A DNA stretch of 64,000 nucleotides from Rhizobium sp. CSW-27 (lineage in GTDB: Bacteria > Pseudomonadota > Alphaproteobacteria > Rhizobiales > Rhizobiaceae), in assembly GCF_018760785.1 (NCBI RefSeq), contig NZ_JAHHZO010000020.1, positions 1-64,000 on the forward strand, in the 5' to 3' direction. Below the pieces are notes generated by a model that made no database searches, was not told where the DNA came from, and saw only the letters and a program-made list of their open reading frames with translations. Of this stretch, positions 41,498 through 50,274 are shown in pieces (position 1 is the first letter of the stretch; every line of letters starts with the position of its first letter). Both the position numbers and the translations under genes were made by a program.

Positions 41498-42425
41498 TTT
41501 CGCTCACCGCTTTCCGCTCCTGGCCGCAGCCTTACTTGACCGCGATCAACACAAGCGGCGAAATTTTCGCGAGGAATCAATCACTGACATACTTATGGCA
41601 GGCCTAGTACCTTTTGAGCCCTTCGGGATCCATGTTGACTTTCCTCGCGATGAGTCAGTCACGGGCGAGGACATGGACTGGGAATTCGTGAATGAAAAGG
41701 CCACTGACGGCCGTCGATATCTGCGCCTTCACATTCAGGCAAAGCGAGCCATAACCAATAACAGCAAGAGAAATCCTTACTGGTACTATCGAGAGCTCGA
41801 TCATGCACTGCTACCTCCCGTTGCGAGCGGCAGAGGAGCTGCAGGTACCTCACCGAGTACGGCGTCAACCAAGCTATACGGTCAACAGCACACTACTCTC
41901 ATCAATGAAGCAGCGAAAACTCCAGGCTGCGTCCCGATATACATGCTCTACAATCCTGGTGCTGCGGAAGAGGCGAGGAATGGCAAACTGCCGGCAGTGG
42001 AAGGCGTAAATTGGATCTTTGCTGACAAAATCCCAAAAAAGGTAACGATAGGACGGTGGCCGGTCGAAGAAAAAAAGCTGACGAAGTTACGGCCCCATTT
42101 TCATCCGCTGAAAGACCTACTCTGCTTTGGCCACGGCAAAGTCTTTCGGTTCCCTACAAATGGAGCAACCGGCTTCGCGCTATTGTACGAGCAGTCAGCC
42201 TGTCCCACCCCTGGCGAGCTCAGTGACCGGCTCAATAGGCTTCGTGCGCCTGTGGACGATTCAACGGAGGAACTAAATACGATCGTTGCGGCTGAGGACA
42301 TTCCTGTTCTAACTCTTGAGACGATCCGATCTGCCCATGGCGGACGCAAGGGACTAGCGGACATTCCAAGACCTCGGATCATATTCAATTCGAGCGGCCT
42401 TGAGTTTGAACACCTCAGAAGGTGA
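41466..42425 (+). CDS. DUF6615-like protein, putative PD-(D/E)xK nuclease
   Basis: 319 residues from the ATG at 41466 (41472 is possible), overlapping the patatin 3' end by 32 nt. The N-terminal half has REESITDILMAGL, then DMDWEFVNE and YLRLHIQAKRA. The order E..D-x-E..Q-x-K is that of PD-(D/E)xK nucleases, and the pattern matches my recollection of DUF6615, a family seen near defence genes. The C-terminal half has no recognisable domain. Its sequence is AT-richer than the three genes before it. It is the last gene of the operon and could be a second, nucleic-acid-cutting effector; that is inference. Confidence 0.55.
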   Translation: MGMANLDLLCSFAHRFPLLAAALLDRDQHKRRNFREESITDILMAGLVPFEPFGIHVDFPRDESVTGEDMDWEFVNEKATDGRRYLRLHIQAKRAITNNSKRNPYWYYRELDHALLPPVASGRGAAGTSPSTASTKLYGQQHTTLINEAAKTPGCVPIYMLYNPGAAEEARNGKLPAVEGVNWIFADKIPKKVTIGRWPVEEKKLTKLRPHFHPLKDLLCFGHGKVFRFPTNGATGFALLYEQSACPTPGELSDRLNRLRAPVDDSTEELNTIVAAEDIPVLTLETIRSAHGGRKGLADIPRPRIIFNSSGLEFEHLRR

Positions 42426-42510
42426 CCTTCAGCCTTCTATACCGGCCTGTGCCGACAGGCAGGCTATATTCTCTCCTGACATTCAGAATGCTCCTTTTGG
42501 GTATACCTCC

Positions 42511-42606
42511 TGAGACAATCTGCGTGAGACACAAATCAGTGTATCATTTGGGTTGATTTTGCAGTTATGAGACGGTAACCATTGAAGGTCTAGAACCTAA
42601 TGAGAC
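42511..42606 (+). promoter_or_regulatory. res-like region with repeated TGAGAC sites
   Basis: TGAGAC occurs four times in direct orientation (42511, 42525, 42568, 42601) just upstream of and into the resolvase gene. The complement GTCTCA resembles the TGTCynn half-sites bound by Tn3-type resolvases. The uneven spacing suits multi-subsite res regions. The site may also hold the resolvase promoter. The rest of the gap after the DUF6615-like gene (42426-42510) shows only a short CCTGT/ACAGG hairpin. Confidence 0.4.
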
Positions 42607-43166
42607 GTTTCATGGCGATTTACGGGTATGCGCGGGTCAGCACCATCGATCAGGATCTGGCGATTCAAGAGGCGGCTCTGAAGGCGGCTGGGTGCACGGT
42701 CATCCGGGCGGAAAAGAAATCCGGATCGACCAAGCAGGATCGGAAGGAGCTTAACACGCTTCTAGAATTCATGCGCGACGGCGACAGCCTGATCGTGACG
42801 CGGGTCGATCGGCTGGCGCGGTCAGTTGGCGATCTGCAGGACATCGTACGGCTGCTCAAGCAGAAAGGGGTGACGCTGAAGGCGACGGAACAGCCGATCG
42901 ACACGAGCTCGGCGGCCGGCAAAGCTTTCCTCGATATGCTCGGCGTATTCGCTGAGTTCGAGACGAACCTTCGTAGAGAAAGACAGATGGAAGGCATCGC
43001 CGCTGCAAAAAGCAGAGGGGTCTACAAAGGCAGGAAGCCTCATGTTGATGTTGCTGAGATCCGCCGACTGAAATCCGACGGGATGGGACCAACAGAAATT
43101 GCCAAGACGCTGAACATAGGTCGGGCAAGCGTGTATCGCGCCCTTAGAGAAGCCGCATCATCGTAG
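42600..43166 (+). CDS. tnpR: serine recombinase, Tn3-type resolvase
   Basis: 188 residues from ATG 42600, or 184 from ATG 42612 (MAIYGYARVSTIDQDL), which matches the usual N-terminus. The catalytic Ser is in YARVSTIDQD; DSLIVTRVDRLARSVGD and FAEFETNLRRERQMEGIAAAKSRG are the conserved resolvase blocks; the C-terminal HTH is GPTEIAKTLNIGRASVYRAL. It is full length and probably active. No matching Tn3 transposase is in the window, so it is a transposon remnant or a plasmid multimer resolution system. It stands at the right border of the defence island. Confidence 0.85.
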   Translation: MRRFMAIYGYARVSTIDQDLAIQEAALKAAGCTVIRAEKKSGSTKQDRKELNTLLEFMRDGDSLIVTRVDRLARSVGDLQDIVRLLKQKGVTLKATEQPIDTSSAAGKAFLDMLGVFAEFETNLRRERQMEGIAAAKSRGVYKGRKPHVDVAEIRRLKSDGMGPTEIAKTLNIGRASVYRALREAASS

Positions 43167-43194
43167 GGCAAGAAGGCGGCTTCGCGCCGATATC

Positions 43195-44759
43195 GTTGAA
43201 AAACTCGACTGATTTGCCGCTCGTCCTGCCGCTTTTGCCTTTTGGACGGCGGGCTATGCGTTTTTGATCCCCGTGCCTCGGCGCAGGGTTTCCTTTCCGC
43301 CGCCGTCAGGCGGCGATAGCGCCTTGCGGCGTTCGCAGTGGCCTCAGCTTGGCAAGCCTCCTGAGGTTTTGGGCGGTCGCTGCAAGCAGGAATTCATCGC
43401 GGGCACCGCATGGACCTCGCAGTCTCAGGCGCGCCATCCGGAGAATGCGCTTGAGGTGTGCAAAGAGCATCTCGACCTTCTTACGGCGATGCCGTGACTG
43501 CACGTATTCTGGTGTTGCGGCTATTGCTCGGGCAACATCACGGGCATCTTCATTGAGATCGCGCGGCACTTTGCGCATCGGCATGTTCGGGCAGCAGCAA
43601 GGCTTCAGGTCGCAGCGATCACAGTCCCTCTTGCTGGCACGGTAAAGCCGCGTTCCTTCGGCAGTGATCCCTGATCTGGGTGTCGCATAAGTGCGATGGA
43701 ACTGCTTCAGCTCCTTACCCGCTGGGCAGATGTAGCGGTCATTCTCGGCCTCCCATGAGAAGTCTGAGCGGGAGAAGGTGCCGTCCGTCCTCTTCGACTT
43801 ATCGAAGACCGGAATGTGCGGCGCGATCTTCTTCTCCTTGACCAGCCACGCGAGATTGTCTGCGGAACCGTAGGCACTGTCGGCCGCCAGATAACCAGGT
43901 CGCAAGCCGAAGCGGCTCTCCGTTCGTTCGAGCATCATGCGGGATGCTCCGACCTCCGCCTGGCGGATTGCTCGTGTCGCCTCGACGTCGAGGATAACGC
44001 CGTGGTCTGTGTCGATCAGGTAGTTGGTAGCATAGGCGAAGAAGGCATGGCCTTTGTGGGCACCTGTCCACTGAGCGGCCGGATCGGACGGCGAGATGAA
44101 CTTCGGCGTCACTGGCGAGGCAGCCCCGAAAGCCGCATCATCGAGAACAGCCAGATATTCCTGCACTGAACGACCAGCGTCTTCTTTGGCCTCCCACTCC
44201 GCGCCCGGTACTGAGCGCTGCTTATTGGCATCCGCTGCGATCAGGCTGGCATCGACAGCAAATCCTTCCGCACCGACCAGCCCTTGCGCAAGGCAGCGCT
44301 CCACCACTGTCTCAAACATATGCCGCAGGATATCGCTCTGCCGGAACCGGCCATGGCGGTTCTTCGAGAAGCTGGAGTGATCAGGCACCTTGCCGTCCAA
44401 CCCAAGGCGGCAGAACCAGCGATAGGCGAGATTGAGGTGGACCTCTTCACAGAGCCGCCGCTCCGAGCGGATACCCATGGAATAGCCGATGATCAGCATC
44501 CGCATCATCAGCTCTGGATCAACCGAGGGGCGACCGGTGGTGCTGTAGAAAGGCTTCAACTGCGCTCGAACGCTTTCCAGTTCGAGATGGCGGTCAATCC
44601 CGCGCAGCAGGTGATCTGCAGGAACGTGATCATCAAGGCAGAAGTCGTAGAAGAGCTGCGCCGGAGCTGCCTGGCATCCCATCATCGCTCAATCCTCCGC
44701 AAATCAATGCGGCGATTGAATCACGACAACCAAGCACCGACAACGACGAGTTTTTCAAC
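43195..44759. mobile_element. IS1182-type insertion sequence
   Basis: GTTGAAAAACTCG (43195-43207) and its exact inverse (44747-44759) bracket the transposase gene. The match extends outward with mismatches to about 43188 and 44766. The element holds one intact transposase gene on the minus strand and lies between the resolvase and the LysR gene. No clear target duplication could be seen. Confidence 0.8.
43306..44685 (-). CDS. IS1182-family DDE transposase
   Basis: 459 residues, intact. The N-terminal part has FYDFCLDDHVPADHLLRGIDRHL and RPSVDPELMMRMLIIGYSMGIRSERRLCEEV; the DDE core has EGFAVDASLIAADA, LAADSAYGSADNLAWLV and RRKKVEMLFAHLKRILRM. A Cys-rich insert (CDRCDLKPCCCP) is typical for the IS1182 group. 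The gene fills the element between the two inverted repeats. Confidence 0.88.
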   Translation of the reverse strand: MMGCQAAPAQLFYDFCLDDHVPADHLLRGIDRHLELESVRAQLKPFYSTTGRPSVDPELMMRMLIIGYSMGIRSERRLCEEVHLNLAYRWFCRLGLDGKVPDHSSFSKNRHGRFRQSDILRHMFETVVERCLAQGLVGAEGFAVDASLIAADANKQRSVPGAEWEAKEDAGRSVQEYLAVLDDAAFGAASPVTPKFISPSDPAAQWTGAHKGHAFFAYATNYLIDTDHGVILDVEATRAIRQAEVGASRMMLERTESRFGLRPGYLAADSAYGSADNLAWLVKEKKIAPHIPVFDKSKRTDGTFSRSDFSWEAENDRYICPAGKELKQFHRTYATPRSGITAEGTRLYRASKRDCDRCDLKPCCCPNMPMRKVPRDLNEDARDVARAIAATPEYVQSRHRRKKVEMLFAHLKRILRMARLRLRGPCGARDEFLLAATAQNLRRLAKLRPLRTPQGAIAA

Positions 44760-44790
44760 GGTATCCGCCAAAAGCGGACATCAATATTGC

Positions 44791-45657
44791 TCAAAGCTGG
44801 ATCGCTTCGAATGCAGTGATCAGCGGGCTTGTCCGGCCGGAAAGATGGAACACGTGTTCGGGGTGCCCCTGTTCGAACTCAATTACCCTGATCTTTCGTA
44901 TCTTATCTTCTCGGCTCGATCCGAACTCCCACATAAAGCCAACGCCCAATCCGTTGGCCGCCGCCTCGTAGACACCGTCGCGTGTATCCAACACCATCAT
45001 TGGGACGGGCGTCAGCTTGGCACTTCGAAAGCCTTGGTCGACCACCTTTTGAGTAGATGAAGATTGAGTGCGGAAAATAAGCGGGTATCGCAAGAGTTCG
45101 GTGCAGCTAGTTTGGGTGGACCGAGCGAGAGGAGACTCCTCCGAAACGATCGCCACGACGTCCTGCTTCAGGCAAACCTTGCGCTCGAAGCGCCCGTCAT
45201 TTGGCACGTTGGGCAGCACACCGACATCTACGCGCTGTTCGACCACTGCCTTGAGAATGGTCGCCCAAGAACCCAACTCTACTTGGACCTGGACGCCGGG
45301 TAGCCGACGTCGGAACTCTCGAATGAGTGCCATGCCCGGCATTGAATTGCCGATACCGATGCGGAATTTCCCCGTTTCCAAGTTGGCGTGCTGCTCCAAC
45401 ACCCTGAGCGCCTCGCCAGCAAGACGCTCGGCTTCTGCTGTAAACCGATAGAGTTCCGCGCAGAGCGCAGTTTGAGCAAGGCTGCGACCTTGGCGTTGGA
45501 AGAGAGTGACTTTGGCTGCCTGTTCGATCTCTCGTACGGCTTGGGTTATGGCGGGTTGAGATAAGCCAAGCTTAGTTGCCGCAGCAGAGAAGCTTCCTGT
45601 CTCCATGACTGCGTTGAACGCCCGAATTCTAGGGCTTGTGAGATACATGCGCGGCAC
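44791..45657 (-). CDS. LysR-family transcriptional regulator
   Basis: 288 residues. The N-terminal winged helix reads IRAFNAVMETGSFSAAATKLGLSQPAITQAVREIEQ; the periplasmic-binding-like effector domain follows (FRIGIGNSMPGMALIREF, VVEQRVDVGVLPN, VYEAAANGLGVGF). It is divergent to the ABC transporter operon with 124 nt between, so it very likely activates that operon in response to its substrate. The first Met may be MYLTSPRIRAF, three codons inside. It ends 31 nt from the IS border and is intact. Confidence 0.88.
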   Translation of the reverse strand: MPRMYLTSPRIRAFNAVMETGSFSAAATKLGLSQPAITQAVREIEQAAKVTLFQRQGRSLAQTALCAELYRFTAEAERLAGEALRVLEQHANLETGKFRIGIGNSMPGMALIREFRRRLPGVQVQVELGSWATILKAVVEQRVDVGVLPNVPNDGRFERKVCLKQDVVAIVSEESPLARSTQTSCTELLRYPLIFRTQSSSTQKVVDQGFRSAKLTPVPMMVLDTRDGVYEAAANGLGVGFMWEFGSSREDKIRKIRVIEFEQGHPEHVFHLSGRTSPLITAFEAIQL

Positions 45658-45781
45658 CCGAAACTCGATAATCGGCGTAGTAGGGATGAGACAATCTAAA
45701 AGCTAAGCTTATAGATGTCACGTTTCTGTTGTTGTGCCTACCTAAAAGCGCCCTGAAGACAACGCATGAACAGGGGCCTGC
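45658..45781. promoter_or_regulatory. divergent LysR/ABC promoter region
   Basis: An intergenic region with an AAGCTAAGCTT inverted repeat (about 45700-45712) set in a T/A-rich stretch, of the kind bound by LysR regulators (T-N11-A). Exact promoters are not clear. Confidence 0.45.
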
Positions 45782-46966
45782 ATGGCGACGATCGAACTCC
45801 GCGAAATAAGGAAGGCCTTTCCGAAGGCCGACGTCCTCAAGGGAGTTAACCTTCGCATCGGCGATGGCGAGTTTGTTTCGCTGGTCGGCCCCTCGGGATG
45901 CGGGAAATCAACCTTGCTGCGAATTATTGCCGGTCTGGAAGACCAGACCTCGGGAGACGTCCTTATCGGAGGTCGGAATGTCGGTGGCATTAGACCGAGC
46001 GCACGGGACCTGGCCATGGTTTTCCAGTCCTACGCCCTCTATCCACATTTGACTGTCGAAGAAAACATCAGGACGCCGCTTCGTCTTCGTGATCTTACGA
46101 CCACCGAACGGCTCCCCTTCGTAGGGCCACTGCTGCCGAGCCATCGAAGCAAGATGCGAGCGATCGATGCAGCAGTCGCCGAGACGGCGAACACTCTCAA
46201 AATTACACAACTACTCAATCGTCGGCCGGGCCACCTGTCGGGTGGCCAACGTCAACGCGTCGCACTGGGACGGGCCATGGTTCGTAAACCGGTCGCCTTT
46301 TTGATGGACGAACCGCTTTCGAACCTGGATGCAGCCCTACGGGTTCACATGCGGTCGGAACTTTCCGAACTTCACCGTGCGCTCGGCTCAACGTTTATCT
46401 ATGTGACACACGACCAGGCCGAAGCCCTGACGATGTCGGATCGTATTGCCGTCATGATGGGCGGCGAAATTCTCCAGGTCGCGACTCCAGATCAGGTCTA
46501 CGATGACCCTCAGGACCTCCGGGTTGCTGAGTTCATAGGCAGCCCAAAGATCAACACCCTTCCCGCAACCGTTGATTCCGAGGGACGGATAACAGCGCCC
46601 GGCCTTTCAGTGCGGCAGCGGCTGCATGCGACATCGCAAGACATCACGATCGCCGTCCGTTCGGAGCACCTGAGATTTTGCAAGGCAGAAGAAGGCGGTC
46701 TCTCAGCCAAGGTCGTCCATAAGGAAAACCTTGGATCGGATGTTTTCGTTCACGCGCGAGTTTCCGATATGGGTCCCGCAGGTGGAAACAGGGTCGTGGT
46801 ACGTGTCACTCCAGAGACTGCACACATGCTGCATGTCGGGTCCCCGGTGAACATAGACTTGACCACCAAGGGGGTAATGGCATTCGCGACTGACAACTCC
46901 CGTCTTGCCAATCGCCTCGACAGTACGCCACGACCTGCTGAAGCGGCCGTTGCAGTTGGAGCTTGA
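45782..46966 (+). CDS. ABC transporter ATP-binding protein (UgpC/MalK type)
   Basis: 394 residues. Walker A GPSGCGKST (about 36-44), signature LSGGQRQRVALGRAM (about 152), Walker B VAFLMDEPLSN, switch His in YVTHDQAEALTM, then a C-terminal TOBE/OB regulatory part (from about 240) as in CUT1 sugar and glycerol-phosphate importers. An insertion of about 25 residues (TTERLPFVGPLLPSHRSKM) precedes the signature. It energises the import system formed with the next three genes. First gene of the operon. Confidence 0.92.
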   Translation: MATIELREIRKAFPKADVLKGVNLRIGDGEFVSLVGPSGCGKSTLLRIIAGLEDQTSGDVLIGGRNVGGIRPSARDLAMVFQSYALYPHLTVEENIRTPLRLRDLTTTERLPFVGPLLPSHRSKMRAIDAAVAETANTLKITQLLNRRPGHLSGGQRQRVALGRAMVRKPVAFLMDEPLSNLDAALRVHMRSELSELHRALGSTFIYVTHDQAEALTMSDRIAVMMGGEILQVATPDQVYDDPQDLRVAEFIGSPKINTLPATVDSEGRITAPGLSVRQRLHATSQDITIAVRSEHLRFCKAEEGGLSAKVVHKENLGSDVFVHARVSDMGPAGGNRVVVRVTPETAHMLHVGSPVNIDLTTKGVMAFATDNSRLANRLDSTPRPAEAAVAVGA

Positions 46967-46970
46967 AGGA

Positions 46971-47909
46971 ATGACCACTGCAAGCGTCTCTTCCGCGCGA
47001 GCGGGCCTCTTATTCGTAGCGCCCGCAGTCATCCTGATGGCTGGCGTCCTGCTACTGCCTATCATTGCGGTCGCCGTACTTTCGCTGACCGACTACAGCC
47101 TTGGCAGTCCAGAATTCAACTGGGTAGGCTTCGAGAATTACGGCAAGATTTTCAGCCAGTCACGCTATCAGGGCATGATCCAAGCCACTCTGACTTACGT
47201 GCTGGTGGTAACACCGCTGTCAATAGGCCTTGGTCTCGGCGCGGCCCTCCTCATTAACTCGCTCCGATGGGGCGGAGCGTTCTACAAGACCGTGTACTTC
47301 CTTCCGGTCATGGCCACACTCATGGCGATGTCGATAGTGTGGAGCTTCACGCTGCACCCGACGCTCGGCATCGTCAACCAGTCGCTTGCCTCGCTCTGTA
47401 ACGTAGAGGCAATGCAATACTGGGGGTGGTTTCACCGATCCTGCGAACAAGGATTCCCACTCTGGCTGGGTGACCGAAACTACGCGATCTGGACCGTCTG
47501 CTTCGTCGGGATATGGCAGGGGTTCGGATTTAACATGGTCCTCTATCTCGCCGGACTAACGTCCGTCCCGTCAGAATTATACCAAGCCGCGGAGATCGAT
47601 GGCGCAAGCAGCCCATGGGAGCGCTTTCGTCTCGTCACCTGGCCAACGCTTTGGCCCACGACCGTGTTTGTCGTGACGATCACAGCGATCCGCTCGTTTC
47701 AAGTCTTCGACGTCGTGCACGGCTTTTATGACCAAGGGGCCGGTCCATCGCGGAGTGCCTACGTCATTCTGGTCGCGATGTACGAGAAGGGCGTGAAGGA
47801 GAACCTAATCGGCATCGGTGCGGCGATCGCAGTCCTCTATCTGACCTTCGTTCTCATTCTGGCCTTCGTCCAGAAGTCGGTTGCCGCCAAGAGGGAGCAA
47901 GTCGCGTGA
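46971..47909 (+). CDS. ABC transporter permease (UgpA type)
   Basis: 312 residues from the ATG at 46971, which has GGAG 9 nt upstream and a 4-nt gap after the ATPase gene. Six hydrophobic segments; the EAA loop reads YQAAEIDGASSPWERFRLVTWPTLWPT. Belongs to the CUT1/Ugp permease group. An extracytoplasmic loop with two Cys (NVEAMQYWGWFHRSCEQ) is unusual and may be specific to the substrate. It forms the membrane channel with the following permease. Confidence 0.9.
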   Translation: MTTASVSSARAGLLFVAPAVILMAGVLLLPIIAVAVLSLTDYSLGSPEFNWVGFENYGKIFSQSRYQGMIQATLTYVLVVTPLSIGLGLGAALLINSLRWGGAFYKTVYFLPVMATLMAMSIVWSFTLHPTLGIVNQSLASLCNVEAMQYWGWFHRSCEQGFPLWLGDRNYAIWTVCFVGIWQGFGFNMVLYLAGLTSVPSELYQAAEIDGASSPWERFRLVTWPTLWPTTVFVVTITAIRSFQVFDVVHGFYDQGAGPSRSAYVILVAMYEKGVKENLIGIGAAIAVLYLTFVLILAFVQKSVAAKREQVA

Positions 47910-48856
47910 CAGCTCATCGGTTCACCATCACGGAAACCTTGAAACACCTCGTCCTGATCCTCGGTGCGATCGTTGTCGCTCTTCCGTTCTACGTGATGCT
48001 TTCGTCATCGCTGAAGTCGCCTGGCGAGATTGAACGTAACGAGGGCGGCTTCTTCGGCTCGCAAGCGCTTATGGTCGACGAGTACTGCATGAAGAGAGGC
48101 GAGCCCGAAGGCTTCGCAAACGGGAACGTCTCTTCCGAGACCGCGCTCGCCAACTTGCGCGAGAGCTGCTCGAAGCGTCCGGCACTCTTCAACTACGCCA
48201 CGGCGTTTTCAGAAGCGCCACTCCTCCGCTATCTGCTCAACGGCGTCATCGTTACCGCGTCAATCTTCCTTCTTCAGGTTCTGGTCGCCGTTCCCGCAGC
48301 CTACGCCTTGTCGAAGCTGAGGTTCTGGGGTCGTGATATGGTCTTCAGCCTGGTCCTGATCTGCCTGCTGTTGCCTGTACACGCAGTAGCGCTGCCTCTG
48401 TACATCGTGCTCGCAAAGCTTGGACTGACGAACAGCTATGCCGCTCTCGTGATTCCCTGGACGATCTCGGTCTTCGGCATCTTCCTTATGCGTCAGTTCT
48501 TCTCCACGGTTCCGGACGACCTAGTCGATGCTGCCCGTATGGACGGAATGACCGAGTGGTCGATCGTCTGGAAGGTAATGCTACCGACCGCCGTTCCTGC
48601 TCTGCTGGCCTTCGCCATCTTCTCCGTCGTCGCACATTGGAACGATTACTTCTGGCCTCGGATGGTTTTGACCGGTGATCGGAGCCTTTTCACCCCCCCG
48701 CTCGGATTAGACGAGTTTCGTGGCGGCGGCGGCGATGGCAGCCTCTACGGGCCGATGATGGCGACGGCAACCGTCATCGTGGCTCCGCTGATCGTCGCAT
48801 TCCTCCTTGCCCAGCGTCGCTTCGTTGAAGGGATCACCCTATCGGGCATGAAGTAG
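47906..48856 (+). CDS. ABC transporter permease (UgpE type)
   Basis: 316 residues, GTG start overlapping the previous stop. Six membrane segments; the EAA loop is DDLVDAARMDGMTEWSIVWKVMLPT. A long periplasmic insertion after the first segment (about 40-90) includes two Cys residues. Pairs with the UgpA-type permease. Confidence 0.9.
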   Translation: MTAHRFTITETLKHLVLILGAIVVALPFYVMLSSSLKSPGEIERNEGGFFGSQALMVDEYCMKRGEPEGFANGNVSSETALANLRESCSKRPALFNYATAFSEAPLLRYLLNGVIVTASIFLLQVLVAVPAAYALSKLRFWGRDMVFSLVLICLLLPVHAVALPLYIVLAKLGLTNSYAALVIPWTISVFGIFLMRQFFSTVPDDLVDAARMDGMTEWSIVWKVMLPTAVPALLAFAIFSVVAHWNDYFWPRMVLTGDRSLFTPPLGLDEFRGGGGDGSLYGPMMATATVIVAPLIVAFLLAQRRFVEGITLSGMK

Positions 48857-48932
48857 TGCTCTAAGATTCCGCGCATGCGGATGCCTACCGTAGATACTGA
48901 TTAACCCAACCACCCATTTGAGGATTACAACT

Positions 48933-50198
48933 ATGCGTCGCCTCCTTGCCTCCGCCGTGGCCATCACGGCCGGAATGACCGCCTTCGCCCACGCGCAAGA
49001 AAAAACCGTAGTCGAGTTCGGTTACACCTATTCCTACCTTTTCGACGTCACCTTCCAGAAAATCCTCCCCAAGTTCCAGGCGGAGAATCCCGACATCGAA
49101 ATTAGGGTCCGCTCAGCTTATAAGGACTACGAGGACGGGACGAATACGATCCTGCGCGAAGCCGTCTCCGGCAACCTTCCAGACGTTTCCGTCCAGGGCC
49201 TGAACCGTCAGGCCCTGCTGGTCGAAAAAGGAATCGCCAAATCGCTTGAACCGTTCATCTCCAAGGAAGCTGACTTCGCCAAGGACGGCTACCATAAGGC
49301 TATGCTCGACCTCGGCACGTCGAACGGCAGCGTGTATGGCCTGCCTTTCGCGGTGTCGCTCCCTGTCGGCTACTACAATATGGATTTGATGGCCAAGGCT
49401 GGCGTGACGAACCCCGCGGAGCTTCCCAAGACTTGGGACGAGGTCGTCGATCTCTGCGCGAAGATGCAAGACGCTGGCATAAAGACACCGATGTTCTGGA
49501 CGTGGAACATCACTGGCAATTGGTTCCTCCAGTCCTTGATGTGGACCCAGAACGAACCGCTTCTGAAGGCCGACAAGATCAATCTGGACAGTGCAGCCGG
49601 TCTGAAGTCCCTCGAGACCATGAACAAGCTTTTCCGCGGCTGCGCAATGCCGAACTACTCGTTCAGTGATGCGCAGAAAGCGTTCGCAGCAGGACAGATC
49701 GCGATGTACTACACATCGACCTCGGAATTGGGAGCTGTCGAGCGATCCAAGGGTGACTGGAAGCTTGTGACCCACGAGTTCCCCGGCCTAGAGGCTTCGG
49801 GGCCAGTCGGACTGCCAGCGGGCGGCAATGCTGCGATGCTAGTTTCCGCTTCCAAAGACCCCAAAAAGCTCGAAGCAGCCTGGAAGTGGCTCAAGTTCAT
49901 TACCTCGGGCGAAGGTGCGGCAGACGTGGCCCGTACCACGGGATACATGCCACCGAACAAGGCGGCAAACGAGATCATCCTCGCCGACTTCTACAAGCAG
50001 AACCCCAACAAGGAAACCGCAGTTCGCGAGCTTCCGCTGCTCCGCGAATGGCAGCCCTATCCAGGTGCGAATGGCCTCGCGATCACCCAGGTCCTCTATG
50101 ATGGCATCGAATCGATCGTATCCGGTGAAGCAACCGACATGCCGACTCTCCAGCAGGACCTTCAGGACGAGGTCAACGACCTGATGCCCAAGAAGTAG
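48933..50198 (+). CDS. extracellular solute-binding protein (UgpB-like)
   Basis: 421 residues with a signal peptide (MRRLLASAVAITAGMTAFAHAQ). The mature part begins KTVVEFGYTYSYLFD and has the family-1 binding-protein pattern, with YGLPFAVSLPVGYYNMDLM and PVGLPAGGNAAMLVSASKDP. The ATG at 48933 is preceded by GAGGA. It would capture the substrate in the periplasm; given the two hydrolase genes after it, a glycerophosphodiester or another phosphodiester is likely, but sequence alone does not tell. Confidence 0.88.
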   Translation: MRRLLASAVAITAGMTAFAHAQEKTVVEFGYTYSYLFDVTFQKILPKFQAENPDIEIRVRSAYKDYEDGTNTILREAVSGNLPDVSVQGLNRQALLVEKGIAKSLEPFISKEADFAKDGYHKAMLDLGTSNGSVYGLPFAVSLPVGYYNMDLMAKAGVTNPAELPKTWDEVVDLCAKMQDAGIKTPMFWTWNITGNWFLQSLMWTQNEPLLKADKINLDSAAGLKSLETMNKLFRGCAMPNYSFSDAQKAFAAGQIAMYYTSTSELGAVERSKGDWKLVTHEFPGLEASGPVGLPAGGNAAMLVSASKDPKKLEAAWKWLKFITSGEGAADVARTTGYMPPNKAANEIILADFYKQNPNKETAVRELPLLREWQPYPGANGLAITQVLYDGIESIVSGEATDMPTLQQDLQDEVNDLMPKK

Positions 50199-50274
50199 TG
50201 TGAAGGCGGGCGGCCCTGTTCCGGCCGCCCGCCTTTGAACTGATGTCTGAATCCACATACCGGAGGCGCTGGCC

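Noticed and set aside
36871..42425. Calling the operon a type II CBASS
   Set aside because: No CD-NTase is present among the four genes or nearby, and E2-E1 and JAB are fused, so the defining signal synthase is missing.
42600..43166. Resolvase as the integrase of the defence island
   Set aside because: It is a resolvase-type small serine recombinase with a res-like region, suited to cointegrate or multimer resolution rather than site-specific island integration; no attachment duplicates were seen.
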